Assembly (NCBI GenBank): GCA_947471745.1
Contig: CANJKZ010000955.1
Location: forward strand, 3,221,501 to 3,285,500
Length of the DNA: 64,000 nucleotides
Reading direction: 5' to 3'
Source: Closterium sp. Naga37s-1
Taxonomy: Eukaryota > Streptophyta > Zygnematophyceae > Desmidiales > Closteriaceae
Shown here: piece by piece, positions 11,450 through 21,326 of the stretch
Numbering within the stretch: position 1 is the first letter of the stretch
Layout: every line of letters begins with the position of its first letter
Position numbers and translations under genes: made by a program
The notes under the pieces: generated by a model
Seen by the model: only the letters and a program-made list of their open reading frames with translations
The model's database searches: none
What the model was told of the DNA's origin: nothing

Positions 11450-12307
11450 TGTTATGTGATGCTATCATTTGCATTCACGTCTGTCTGCCTCCCATCATAT
11501 GATCGTGTGTTGCATGCGTGGTGTGTGCGTGTGCAAGAATTCGTATTTGGTGTGGTTTGGATTCTCTGAGTGTGTGTGTGAATTTTATTCTGCTTGAGCA
11601 GATATCTGAAATGACTCCTCTGCTCAAGAGGTTTCCGACGAACCAAGAATCGCCGCGATCAGAGCAAGAACGAGAAAGATATGATCGTTTGAAGTTTTGA
11701 TTGTGATGCGGCGACTATGGGAATTTGCGGGTTGAATCAATATGGGGTACAGACTTTTGGGGGGTTGGGAAATTCGTCTCCATCACTGTAGTTGATGCCA
11801 AGTGGTTGGGAGAAGCCAAACCAGGTTGGCAAGTGTGGCCAAGTTGGGTGAGGTGGATGGCATGAGTTGGGAAAGTGACAAATGTCAAAGTTGGGGTGCC
11901 TATAGAGGGGGGAATTGTGTGGTATGGGGTTTCCTTGGTTGGGGAATCTCTTGGGACCTTCCCTCTCGTCCTCCTCAGCCCCTCTTACCTGGTTTATTGC
12001 TACTCTAATTCTCTTGTGTGGCACTTGTGAGACAATTGTGATTGAGTTAAGTTTCTATGGCAGCATTACCCATAGTGCGCCGAAATCCATAACTCGAGTT
12101 ATACTCCATCTTTTGATACGATTCAAATTGGGATAGATAGCCACGGTCAAGGGCTACATCATACTTGAGTTTGGGAGAATTCTAACAGTGCGTTTTATTG
12201 TCGACGGCGTTTCTTGTGACGACGACGTTTCTGTCCAGAATTGAAGTTGACGGTTTTGAGATATTTTGGCCCCTAATCTTCATAGACTCCGTCCTTAGTC
12301 TCTAACA
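11450..12307 (+). repeat. Cop-A LTR, complete, 858 bp, shared between units 2 and 3
   Basis: It starts TGTTATGTG after the polypurine tract and ends TCTCTAACA, two bases before a primer-binding site. It therefore acts as the 3' LTR of unit 2 and the 5' LTR of unit 3 at once. No second LTR and no host DNA lie between the units. This is the reference length for the family here. The LTR at 19434 equals it apart from a 40-bp deletion and point changes. Confidence 0.92.
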
Positions 12308-12309
12308 AG

Positions 12310-12323
12310 TGGTATCAGATCTG
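12310..12323 (+). promoter_or_regulatory. Cop-A primer-binding site
   Basis: TGGTATCAGATCTG lies two bases after the LTR end. TGGTATCAGA is the standard plant copia match to the 3' end of initiator tRNA-Met. It confirms the right edge of the LTR and the direction of unit 3. Confidence 0.88.
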
Positions 12324-12542
12324 ATGAAGGACTTTGTGTAGAGTCTACTGAAGTGTGAAGACCCTCCTAGACCCACCATGGCCTGTGGGCGTGCCTACGT
12401 GGAGTTCTAGAGGTTGCATGCGACTTCCGCTAAGGGGAAACTCTGCCAAAATTTCGTTGGCGCCGACACTTGTGAAAATATTGTGGGACTTCGGTGTGGA
12501 CAGCAAAGGGGGAGCTGGAACCTGTGATTGGGAGCAGAAGAA

Positions 12543-13341
12543 ATGAGTCAAGGGAGTGGAGATGCAGCTGAGAAGAGAAATGAGCCGCCACCATCCAAGA
12601 TCGAGGCGTTGGATGGCTCCAACTATGAGGAATGGAGCGGGCGAATGCGGAGTGTGTTAAGCGTTACAAGCTGCTGAAACTTGTGATGGGAGAAGAGAAG
12701 ATGCCGGAGGAAGGCAACGCCCGCGATTGATGCATTGAGAAGAGCGCGGTGCTGTACGACCTAATCCTTCAATCGATCAACAACGACATGTTCCAACACA
12801 TCAAGGATTTGGTGGAGTTGGATGATTCCGGACCAAATGCGTGGAAGCTACTGCGCGACGTGATTCAGCCCAACACGCTGCCGATGGTGATTGTGTTGGA
12901 GAAGGAGCTGGCTGCCCTCTCCATGCGGCGGGGCGATGATGTGAAGCTGATCCTTGACAAGATCAAGGACACCTATGCGAGGATGGCAGCGGTGGGCAGC
13001 AATGTGTCGCAGATGCAACAGTGCACCAAGATCATCTCAGTGCTCAACAACCCATGGGACAACCAGATCCCCACCCTCAACACTCAGCAGGACCAGTGGA
13101 CACCAGAGTGGCTACGGCAGCAGATTCTGCAGGAGGACTTTCGCAGGTGCCACACATGTGGTGGTGCTGCCAACAAGACTGCTGAGGGGTATGGAGCTGC
13201 AAGAGGCAGCAGAGGAAGAGGGGGTGGGAGAGGCCGAGGCCGTGGGAGAGGCTTTGGCAGTGGGAGAGGCCGAGGTGACTACAACGAGGGGCATGGGAGC
13301 TCTGGTGGCAGGGGGAGCACCCGAATGGAGGGAGCTTGCTG
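12543..13341 (+). pseudogene. Cop-A unit 3 gag, interrupted by B3
   Basis: The likely start ATG is at 12543 (MSQGSGDAAEK). LDGSNYEEWSGRM follows, a DUF4219-like N-terminus, and then a UBN2/Retrotran_gag_2 domain (about 12749-13140: LYDLILQSI, AWKLL, LSMRRGDD, TLNTQQDQW). A lost base near 12658 shifts the frame and TGA at 12727 breaks it. An RGG-like Gly/Arg tract (13195-13310) precedes the zinc knuckle. The gene stops at ...GGAGCTTGCTG (13341), where the B3 LTR enters; the bases TGCTG (13337-13341) are the left target duplication. The knuckle itself continues in other units at 1140, 7774 and 41969. Confidence 0.88.
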
Positions 13342-13472
13342 TGTCAAACGAATGAATGAGGATGAATGAACTATGAAAGAGTTGGGTACAAATACTAACC
13401 CTAATTGGGTTGTACCCCTTTTGGGCTACCCCACTATATCCTACACAAACTAAGCAATATAACATTCTGACA
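13342..13472 (-). repeat. B3 3' LTR, 131 bp, TGTCA...TGACA
   Basis: The ends are TGTCAAACG and ATTCTGACA, so the first and last five bases form an inverted repeat. The polypurine tract CTATGGGGGTG (minus strand, at 13473-13483) abuts its right edge, so it is the 3' LTR of a minus-strand element extending to the right. It is a shorter version of the 160-bp LTRs at 980, 7614 and 41809: the central AACCCTAATTGGGTTG stretch is shared and about 29 bp near one end are absent. Confidence 0.87.
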
Positions 13473-13695
13473 CACCCCCATAGGCAAAGTGGGCGAGAAC
13501 AAGGGGTCACAAGACCAGTCAAGAAAAGCAAAGCAAGCTCAGGGTGGATCACCAAGTCACCACACAGTTTGAGCACAATCAAAGGGCCACAAGGCCAGTT
13601 CACATGCACTGTTATATAAAGAGCACAAACAGTACAGTGATCATAGCCTAGCAAGACTAAGCATGCACGTATATAGATCACAGTACAAGCAAAGT
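13473..13695 (-). other. B3 3' untranslated block
   Basis: It is the minus-strand counterpart of 6571-6805: TTTATATAAC, the GTGAACTGGCC region, then the polypurine tract. It lies between the RNase H end and the 3' LTR. No independent gene is seen. Confidence 0.75.
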
Positions 13696-15370
13696 CACGC
13701 AGTGAGCAAGTGAGGCAAAGTAGGCACAAGGCCTAAAACAGTAGAGAAGCGCTGTAGATCACCAGACTGAAGTGCAGTGTTGGCCCTAGTGGCCACGTAC
13801 GCAAGATAAAGCTAGCCACGCTGCTGCAAATCTCGAGCAAGGAAGTATCGCACATCGATGTGCTTTGTTCTGTGCTCTAGTCTGTGTTCTTGACACAAGG
13901 CAATCACGGCCTTCTTGTCCACGTACAGAACTGGAGGCGAACGAGGCTACTCTCCCAAGTCAGTCAGCAGGTAGGTGAGCCAGCGTAGCTCCTGTGCAGC
14001 CATGGCCCCTGCGTAGATCTCAGCCTCACAACTGGAAATGAGAACCAAAGACGTGCGGGTTGACCGCCTGGAAAAAACGCCGGAACCGAGGCTGAAGGTG
14101 TAACCCTGTGACGACCGCTGCATAGGCAAGTCGTCAACCCAAGACTCGTCTGCGTGACCAGTGAGGAGTAAGGACCCGTAATCATCTCTGCGTAAGAGCG
14201 CGGGGTCGGGATGTCTGGTGCATCCGGGTCTCCCTTAGGGGCAAGCAGCATGGAAGCGAAACGAGGTACAGCAGCTGCAAGACACTCAAAGTCCTCTTGC
14301 TTGTCCTCAAGGACGCCCCTGCCAAGAGCACACTCACTCCTGACGGACGGAGGACTGGCAGACGCAGACTCAGCAACAAGAGCAGTGGCGTAGTCTAGAC
14401 GACATGTAGCAGCAAAGTCAAGCAGCTCAGCAACGAGGGCTGACGCAGCAGTGGACTCAAAAACAGGGTCAGTTACAACAGTGGCGAGGATAGAAGAGAC
14501 AGTGGGACTGGCAACTCGGGTGATGTCAGACGCAGGGTCAAGGACGGCAGGAAGAGAGGACGCAGGAGGAGACGGCAAAGGAACACGCAGTGGAACAGAG
14601 GAAGGACGAAGTGCCATAGTGTGAGTGCGGGGGACAGGAGGAGGACGCGGACGAGGAACGTGACGAGTAGTGCGAACCGGCGAGACAGGAGGAGACCCAG
14701 GCTCACGATGCTCTGTAAGACCGCCGGACTGCTCAGTGTAAGGAGAAGGAGCAGGCATTGGAGAGGCCGGCTGTAACGGCGGCTGTGACTGGTCAGGCGG
14801 TGGACACAAGAGGGGAGGAGTAAGGCCAGTAGAAGACGGGGTACCAAGAACCTGCTGAAGCAGGGGAACGAAGTACAGTCGCGGCCGCAGGGTGCCTCCA
14901 GCACCAGTACCGCTAGACACAGCACCTCCAGCTCCAGGGTCAACAGCTCCAGCGTCTCCAGCTCCAGCTCTAGCGCCACCAGCGCCAGTGCCTCCACCTC
15001 CAGCTCCTCCAGCTCCAGCGCTACCAGCGCCAAGACCTCCAGCTCCAGTGCCTCCAACCCCAGCACCTCCAGGCTCTGCAGGGTCTCCAGCTCCAGCTCC
15101 TCCAGCTCCAATGCCCCCAACAGAACCAGTCCCGGCAGCTCCAGTACCTCTGGTACGAGCACCTCCAGGACAAACCACTGCAATACCTCCGGTACCACCA
15201 GCTCCAGCAGTAACTCCAGCACCTCCAAGACGAGTAGCTCCAACACCTCCAACTCCAGTGTCTCCTGCGGCAGAGGCTCCCGCTCTGGCAGCTCCACTCC
15301 GAAGGCGTGTGCGCCGAGCAAACCACTCGCGCACCTGCTGCGGGGAGAGAGGCTTCTGCTGGGGAGACAA
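13696..15370 (-). pseudogene. B3 pol C-terminal part: RNase H and Ala/Gly linker, RT deleted
   Basis: Read from the right, the Ala/Gly-rich linker (about 15300-14880, GGAGAGGAGA-type repeats) and a Pro/Ser/Ala region lead to EDFECLAAAVP and PTPRSYAEM. The frame then jumps at about 14165 straight into the RNase H end of pol (LGLTTCLCSGR in the long frame; the true frame shows QRSSQGYTFSLGSG). About 1.7 kb coding for the whole reverse transcriptase is therefore missing. GAGGA-like bases occur at both deletion edges. The long leucine-rich frame at 14473-15648 is a shadow of the GGAGGTG repeats. Confidence 0.85.
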
Positions 15371-16949
15371 TTATGGCAAAGCACCCGCAGGACCTCCAAA
15401 AGAAGCAGTACCCCGAGGCTCAGGACCCCTCGACTCCGCACCCTCCGACTCAGCACCCCCAGGCTCAACACCCTCACGCTCAGCACCCCCACGCTCCACA
15501 CCCGCAGGCTCAGCACCCCCAGGCTCCGCACCCCCAGGCTCAGCACCCCCAGACCCTGCACCCTCAGACTCAGCGCCCCTAGGCTCCGCACCCCCAGGCT
15601 CCTCACACCAAGACGCAGCACCCCCAGACGCAGCACCTCGAGCAGCACTTGAGTCGCTTGCTACCTCAACAGGCACAGTACCAGGGAGAGGGTCCTCCTG
15701 AGACACACCTAAGGGAGCAGGACCCTGAGGCGGGAGGGGGTCTACCGGAGGGGACCGGGAGCAAGGAAGAGTGGCGGGGGCGGGCGAGGGGCAGAGCGGT
15801 AGGGGAAGAGACAGTAAAAGGGAACCGACTCGTCAAACGACACGGCGCAAGGTGGGGTGGTAAAACTGCCAGCCAGACGCGTCAGGGGGAAAGCCAAGGA
15901 AGACGCAGGGAGTAGCGCGGGCAGAGAGCTTGTTTGCGGACGTATCACTGACAAAGGCACGAGAGAACCAGACCTAGAACACTGACGCATCGCCAACCTC
16001 CCCCGTCCAACGCAGTGTGGGCGAGGTCTCCGGCAAGGAGACACGAGGCCAGAGGTTGAGCTGATGGGCAGCGTACCGGACCGCAAACGGCCACAGAAAA
16101 TGAGGAGTAGCCGCATGGATCATGGAGGTACGAGCGACCTCAATGACTAAGCTAATGCGGCGCTCAGCAATCCCATTTTGCTGAGGGGAGTCCGGAAGCG
16201 TGATTGACTGGAGTGCATGCTACGAAGGCGTGGCAGGGAGGGGTGATCCAAGCGGTGGTGCCAAAGGAGCGTCTGGTGCGACAGGAGGTGACACGAGCAA
16301 GGGGGTGCAACCCGACCTGACGCGGACATCTGGGAAGACACAGGTACCTAAGGAGGCTCAGTATCTTGTGTGTACAGACTCGACCCTGGCCGACGAGTGA
16401 ACGTGGCCAGGTGACGGCCCATCTGTGTACACGTGCAGATCGACACACGCTGACCCCCAGGAGTGGTGGTAGTGACCATCGCATCCTGGAGGGCAGCTGT
16501 ACTCACCAAGTTCATAGAGAACGAGGGGAGGTGAAGACCTGACAGTGAGCCGCACAGAACCGCCGGACACGGGAGAACAATGGAGGAACGGGCAACGAGT
16601 GGGCCCTCCGACAGGTCAGCCAATCAGACCGGGAGAGGTGCAGAGAGAGGAGTGAGGGTGGTGCTATCACGAAAGAAACAGCGTGAGGCACCTGAGTCAA
16701 GCGTCGTGTGCACGGCCTCAGCAGGCACAGTGCCAGGGAGAGAAGACTCACTAGCACCTAGAGCATCAGCCTCTATACCTGGGTCAAGCAGCACACATAG
16801 GTAACTGTCACCCTCAACACTAACAGACAATGCATACTTAGCAGCAAGGATAGCATCATTGTCTAGGTCAAAGATAGCAACTCCAGACCTAAGCAACTCT
16901 GCCCAGCGGGGGGCTCGGCCTCGTCACCAAACTCTGCGCGCCAAGCGTC
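15371..16949 (-). pseudogene. B3 protease and integrase, core deleted
   Basis: The protease DSGASRCFF lies in 16896-16624. It is followed by the GAG-pre-integrase segment HHRLDHPSLPRL, in which the second His region is HPS and the first Gly is Asp. The frame then jumps near 16200 to PLSKMGLLSAALA, a frameshifted remnant after the second Asp, so both catalytic Asp residues are deleted. The integrase C-terminal part (16116-15742) is in another frame, and an AEPGGAE-type repeat linker follows to 15371. The same core deletion is present at 39500, so it predates the duplication of B3. Confidence 0.86.
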
Positions 16950-17080
16950 TGTCAAACTTATATGCTATAGTCTGTCTAGGCTGTAGTGGGGTAGTTCATA
17001 TAGGGTACAACACTTTTAGGTTTCTTACTTGTACCCACCTGCTTGCTAGTTCAGTCATTCCTTCCTTCACTATTCTGACA
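16950..17080 (+). repeat. Cop-B 5' LTR, 131 bp, inserted into B3
   Basis: It starts TGTCAAACTTATATGC and ends TATTCTGACA, directly followed by a primer-binding site, so it is the 5' LTR of a plus-strand element. It is inserted into the minus-strand B3 gag; GCGTC (16945-16949) is the probable left target duplication, because intact B3 at about 40287 continues GCGTCGTCG. Only the first 1.1 kb of the inserted element survives. Confidence 0.88.
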
Positions 17081-17121
17081 TGGTGTTCTGAGCAGGTTCC
17101 CTCGTGGGAACGTTTTTTTTT
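17081..17121 (+). promoter_or_regulatory. Cop-B primer-binding site with perfect stem-loop and T-run
   Basis: TGGTGTTCTGAGCAG (17081-17095) abuts the LTR. A perfect hairpin follows: GTTCCC (17096-17101), loop TCGT, GGGAAC (17106-17111), then nine T. AGGACCCACCA comes next. The element at 44715 has the same hairpin. Other subfamilies have different but paired arms. Confidence 0.8.
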
Positions 17122-17830
17122 AGGACCCACCACGATAAGTTTTTTTTTCTGCCCTGCCCGAAGCGCGCCACGCGCCTGCCTCACCTATGCCGTCGCGCGC
17201 CCTGCCCTAGTGCCGCCCGTCGCGGCCCTGCCTTCTCGGCCCGTCGCGGCCCTGCCCTGCCGCCACCCGCAGCCCTGCCCTGCCGCCCGTCGCGGCCTAC
17301 CCTAGCCGCCTGTCGCGGCCCTACCCTGCCGCCTCTCGTTGCAGCCCCGACCTTGCTGCCCGCTGCGGCCTCTGCCCTGCCGCTGCTCGTCGCGGCCCTG
17401 CCTTACCCTGCCGTCCAGCCGCGGCCCTGCCCTGCTGCCGCCGTGTCACGGCCCTGCGCTGCCGCCGAGGCGTCGCGGCCCTGCCCTTCAGCCGCCCCAG
17501 TCGCGGCCCTCCTCTGCCGCCGCCAAGTCGCGGCCCTACCCTTCTGCCGCCCCAGTCGCGGCCCTGACCTAACCGCCAGCTGCGGCCCTGCCCTGCACCC
17601 GACCCTGGTAAGCACGCGCGCCGCCCAGCCGAGCCGCGCCGCTCCTCCAAGCCGCGCCGCCCTGCCGCGCTGCGCCGCCAGGAGCCAAGCCGCACCGCCC
17701 AGCCGAGCCGCGCCGCCCTACCGAGCCGCGCCGCCCTGCCGAGCCGCGCCGCCCTACTGAGCCGCACTACCCTACCCGCGTTGCTCCTGCTACTACTGCT
17801 GCTTCAGTTGCCACTGCTGCTACTGCCGCT
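17122..17830 (+). repeat. Cop-B leader with CCCTGCC/GTCGCGGCC repeats
   Basis: C-rich imperfect repeats built from CCCTGCCGCC and GTCGCGGCCCT fill 17150-17620. Repeats of GAGCCGCGCCGCC follow (17620-17770), then CTGCTACTGCTG. An open frame (17104-17760) crosses the array but ends before the gag start, so I treat it as a consequence of the base composition. Confidence 0.8.
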
Positions 17831-18030
17831 ATGGCTAGCCCTAATGTTCTTACCTTTGATGCTGAGGGGCGTGCGGTTGACTTTGACGTGTGGGTTGACG
17901 ACCTGCAGCTCTTTCTTCAGTGTGAATCTCAGGACGGAGTATCCCTTTTCGATCACACGTCCGGTGTCTCTCCTGCACCTGCTGCCACTGCTGACAGTAC
18001 GGTTCGCTCGCAGCGGACCACTTGTGACGC
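17831..18030 (+). pseudogene. Cop-B gag N-terminus, truncated
   Basis: ATG at 17831 starts MASPNVLTFDAEGRAVDFDV, the usual Cop-B gag start, and continues with WVDDLQLFLQ and STVRSQRTT. At about 18030 the sequence changes to minus-strand B3 gag, so only about 65 residues of a gag remain. The same start is seen at 32979 (+), 58927 (-) and 63165 (-). Confidence 0.88.
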
Positions 18031-18467
18031 TGGGAGGTGGGAGAAGCAGCGGTGCTGAGTGTGAGGCTTCCCGCATGTCTGACCAGCTCGGTCACCAGTG
18101 CGAATGACATACGGGCAGCTACCACTACCCCCAGACGCCCCACGCTGAGAAAACCACTCACGAAGCTGCTGGGGCGACGGGGTCTCGCTCAAACGCTGCT
18201 GCTGCTGCCTCTGGCCACCGCCAGAACCTCCTCGCTGAGAAGCTCCAGCCCGACCGCCACCACTCCCACTGCCGCCACTACCGCCACCCCCATCGCTGCA
18301 ACCACCGCCGCCACCAAAGCCCCCACTCCCACCACCACTACCACCACCGCCACCACCTCCACTGCCTCCACCACCTCCACTGCTGCCCCCACCACCACCC
18401 CCGCTGCCACCGCCACCACCCATGCCACCCCTGCCCTTGCTGCTGCGGCGCTTCCCACTAGCAGAAG
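18031..18467 (-). pseudogene. B3 gag C-half: Gly-rich tract and Cys/His motif
   Basis: Read on the minus strand it has SGKRRSSKGRGG, a long poly-Gly/Ser tract, and RGGSGGGQRQQQQRLS. LREWFSQRGASGG follows, and then the motif C-X13-C-X3-H-X4-C (from CPYVIRTGDRAGQTC to HRC). It continues the B3 gag interrupted at 16949. The left end meets Cop-A sequence within GAAG (18464-18467), a short overlap typical of end joining. Confidence 0.85.
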
Positions 18468-19376
18468 ATGGGAGATGTGAAGTACTACCTTGGGATGCAT
18501 GTGGAGAGAGACCTTGACAAGGGAGTGTTGAGGTTGCACCAGAGGAAGTATTGTGAGGGGCTGGCGGGGAAGTATGGGCTGCAAGATTGAGGAAAGCCAG
18601 CAACCCCACTGCCTTCGGGGTTCACAATGGAGCCTTGTGCTGATGAGGAGGTGGCGGGTGAGAGTGACAGGAAGCTATTTCATTCCATGGTGGGGGCAAT
18701 CAACTATGCGGCTAACCACACGCGGCCTGACATTGCCTTTGCTACATCCAGGCTTGCCAGTGTGGTTTCACGCCCCAGTCATGAACAACTGGAAGCGGCC
18801 AGGAGGTTGGTCCGCTATGTGAGTGCAACGGCATCAGTGGGCTTGGAGTACAGTGCTGTGCGACAGAGGCTGCAGTGGGGTGCAGCTGATTTGAGCAAGG
18901 GGGAGATGCTCTTGACTTGCTACACCGACGCTAGCTTCAACTCTGTGAAGGCGGATGGCACAGGCATTGGAGGATATGTGTGCCTGTTTGGAGGTGGTGC
19001 AGTGAGCTGGCGCAGCAAGAAGCAGAATGAGGTGGGGCTGTCTTCATGTGAGACAGAGTACATGGCCCTGAATCACGGGGCAAAGGAGGTGGTGTGGTTG
19101 AGGTGTTTGTTGGAGGAGATCTGAGTGTGCGAGAGGGAGCTGATAGTAGTGTTTTGTGACAATGAGTCCGCTGTGAAGCTTGCAAAGAATGCATGTCTTC
19201 ATGGCCTAACAAAGCACATCAGGCCAAAGTGGTATTGGACGAGGAGGCTCCTGGACAAGGAGGTGCGGCTGGAGATTGTGAAGTCCTATCAGCAGGCGGC
19301 TGACATTCTAACCAAGCGCCTCGCTGAACCTGAGCATTGGAAGGGGATGAAACTTGCTAGAATGAGTGTGCATTGA
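18468..19376 (+). pseudogene. Cop-A unit 3: reverse transcriptase tail and RNase H
   Basis: Sequence resumes at MGDVKYYLGMHVERD, the end of the reverse transcriptase. Everything between the B3 insertion in gag and this point is deleted. The shared TGA after GLQD is present (about 18588). 18627-19124 is open through the RNase H motifs (CYTDAS, SSCETEYMAL) to the shared TGA, and 19125-19376 completes it with CDNESA and ADILTKRLAEP. It ends at TGA 19374, followed by a polypurine tract with one interrupted G-run. Confidence 0.9.
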
Positions 19377-19433
19377 GGGTGCATGCTTGAACTATGGCAT
19401 GTGGGATGATGGTAGGCAGCCAGAAGGGGAGTT

Positions 19434-20251
19434 TGTTATGTGATGCTATCATTTGCATTCACGTCTGTCTGCCTCCCATCATATGATCGTGTGTTGCATG
19501 CGTGGTGTGTGCGTGTGCAAGAACTCGTATTTGGTGTGGTTTGGATTCTCTGAAATGACTCCTCTGCTCAAGAGGTTTCCGACGAACCAAGAATCGCCGC
19601 GATCGGAGCAAGAACGAGAAAGATATGATCGTTCGAAGTTTTGATTGTGATGCGGCGACTATGGGAATTTGCGGGTTGAATCAATATGGGGTACAGACTT
19701 TCGGGGGGTTGGGAAATTCGTCTCCATCACTGTAGTTGATGCCAAGTGGTTGGGAGAAGCCAAACCAGGTTGGCAAGTGTGGCCAAGTTGGGTGAGGTGG
19801 ATGGCATGAGTTGGGAAAGTGACAAATGTCAAAGTTGGGGTGCCTATAGAGGGGGGAATTGTGTGGTATGGGGTTTCCTTGGTTGGGGACTCTCTTGGGA
19901 CCTTCCCTCTCGTCCTCCTCAGCCCCTCTTACCTGGTTTATTGCTACTCTAATTCTCTTGTGTGGCACTTGTGAGACAATTGTGATTGAGTTAAGTTTCT
20001 ATGGCAGCATTACCCCTAGTGCGCAGAAATTCATAACTCGAGTTATACTCCATCTTTTGATACGATTCAAATTGGGATAGATAGCCACGGTAAAGGGCTA
20101 CATCATACTTGAGTTTGGGAGAATTCTAACAGTGCGTTTTATTGTCGACGGCGTTTCTTGTGACGACGATGTTTCTGTCCAGAATTGAAGTTGACGGTTT
20201 TGAGATATTTCGGCCCCTAATCTTCATAGACTCCGTCCTTAGTCTCTAACA
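19434..20251 (+). repeat. Cop-A LTR, 818 bp, shared between units 3 and 4
   Basis: It starts TGTTATGTG and ends TCTCTAACA. It is 40 bp shorter than 11450-12307 because one of two TCTGA repeats and the bases between them are missing near 19553, a classic short-repeat deletion. It is followed by AG and a primer-binding site, so it ends unit 3 and begins unit 4. Confidence 0.92.
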
Positions 20252-20253
20252 AG

Positions 20254-20267
20254 TGGTATCAGATCTG
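20254..20267 (+). promoter_or_regulatory. Cop-A primer-binding site (unit 4)
   Basis: TGGTATCAGATCTG, identical to 12310-12323 and two bases after the LTR. Confidence 0.88.
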
Positions 20268-20433
20268 ATTAAGGACTTTGTGTAGAGTCTAATGAATTGT
20301 GAAGACCCTCCTAGACCCACCATGGCCTTTGGGCGTGCCTACGTGGAGTTCTAGAGGTTGCATGTGACTTCCGCTAAGGGGAAACTCTGCCAAAATTTCG
20401 TTGGCGCCGACACTTGTGAAAATATTGTGGGAC

Positions 20434-21326
20434 TGCAGCTGAGAAGAGGAATGAGCTGCCACCATCCAAGATCGAGGCGTTGGATGGCTCCAACTATGAG
20501 GAATGGAGCGGGCGGATGCGGAGTGCGTTTAAGCGCTACAAGCTGTTGAAACTTGTGATGGGAGAAGAGAAGATGCCAGAGGAAGGCAATGCCCGCGATC
20601 GGTGGATTGAGAAGAGTGCAGTGCTGTACGACCTAATCCTTCAATCGGTCAACAACAACATGTTCCAACACATCAAGGATTTGGTGGAGTTGGATGATTC
20701 CGGACCAAATGCGTGGAAGCTACTGCACGACGTGATTCAGCCCAACACACTGCCGATGGTGATTGTGTTGGAGAAGGAGCTGGCTGCCCTCTCCATGCGG
20801 CAGGGCGATGATGTGAAGCTGGCCCTTGACAAGATCAAGGACACCTATGCGAGGATGGCAGCGGCGGGCAGCAATGTGTCGCAGATGCAACAGTGCACCA
20901 AGATCATCTCGGTGCTCAAAAATTCATGGGACAACCTGATCCCCACCCTCAACACTCAGCAGGACCAGTGGACACGAGAGTGGCTACGGCAGTAGATTCT
21001 GCAGGAGGACTTTCGCAGGCGCCACACAGGTGATGGTGCTGCCAACAAGACTGCTGAGGGGTATGGAGTTGCAGGAGGCAGCAGAGGAAGAGGGGGTGGG
21101 AGAGGCCGAGGCCGTGGGAGAGGCTTTGGCAGAGGGAGAGGCCGAGGTGACTACAACGAGGGGCATGGGAGCTCTGGTGGCAGGGGGAGCACCCGAATGG
21201 AGGGAGCTTGCTGGTACCGCAAGAAGGCTGGACACCTGTGGTTCAAGTGTTTCAGCCAGCCTGAGGGGTGGGCAACCCCAGGCATGAAGCCGCCAAGTGG
21301 TGAACGCGCACAAGGTGGCACTGTGC
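20434..21326 (+). pseudogene. Cop-A unit 4 gag, start codon deleted, split by Cop-C
   Basis: Compared with 12490-12570, about 80 bp including the gag start ATG are missing at 20434, so the first in-frame ATG is 20480. The UBN2-type domain is otherwise better preserved than in unit 3 (20480-20992), ending at TAG 20993 in place of a Gln codon. The Gly/Arg tract (21070-21160) and zinc knuckle follow; the knuckle has Arg for the second Cys (CWYRKKAGH). The B3 target TGCTG (21209-21213) is uninterrupted here. The frame is split at GGCACTGTGC by Cop-C and resumes at 27743. Confidence 0.9.

Larger units (their letters stand above)
1..12184 (+). repeat. Tandem segmental duplication, period 6634 bp
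   Basis: Bases 1-5550 recur at 6635-12184 at a constant offset of 6634 with no indel that I can see. I find nine substitutions (positions 686, 707, 959, 1348, 4351, 4551, 5200, 5312 and 5334 of the first copy), about 99.8% identity. Each copy holds a Cop-B 3' LTR, a leader minisatellite, a B3 LTR, a dead Cop-A pol and a Cop-A LTR. Between the copies lies 5551-6634, a Cop-B reverse transcriptase/RNase H fragment. This layout fits a tandem duplication whose left edge is outside the window. The two copies share all their old stops and frameshifts, so the duplication is much younger than the death of the elements. An assembly artefact cannot be excluded from sequence alone. Confidence 0.93.

Noticed and set aside
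12310-12323. tRNA gene fragments
   Set aside because: The TGGTATCAGA matches are primer-binding sites next to LTR ends; no cloverleaf sequence is present.
14473-15648. Long leucine-rich minus-strand frame (391 residues)
   Set aside because: It is the shifted frame of the GGAGGTGCT-type repeats that encode the Ala/Gly linker of Cop-B Pol.
14892-15701. Plus-strand Pro/Ala-rich frame of 269 residues
   Set aside because: It is antisense to the Cop-B linker and derives from the same repeats.
17096-17121. Hairpin followed by a T-run, resembling a bacterial intrinsic terminator
   Set aside because: It sits next to a tRNA primer site in a eukaryotic LTR element and the pairing is kept in other copies; a leader RNA structure is more likely.
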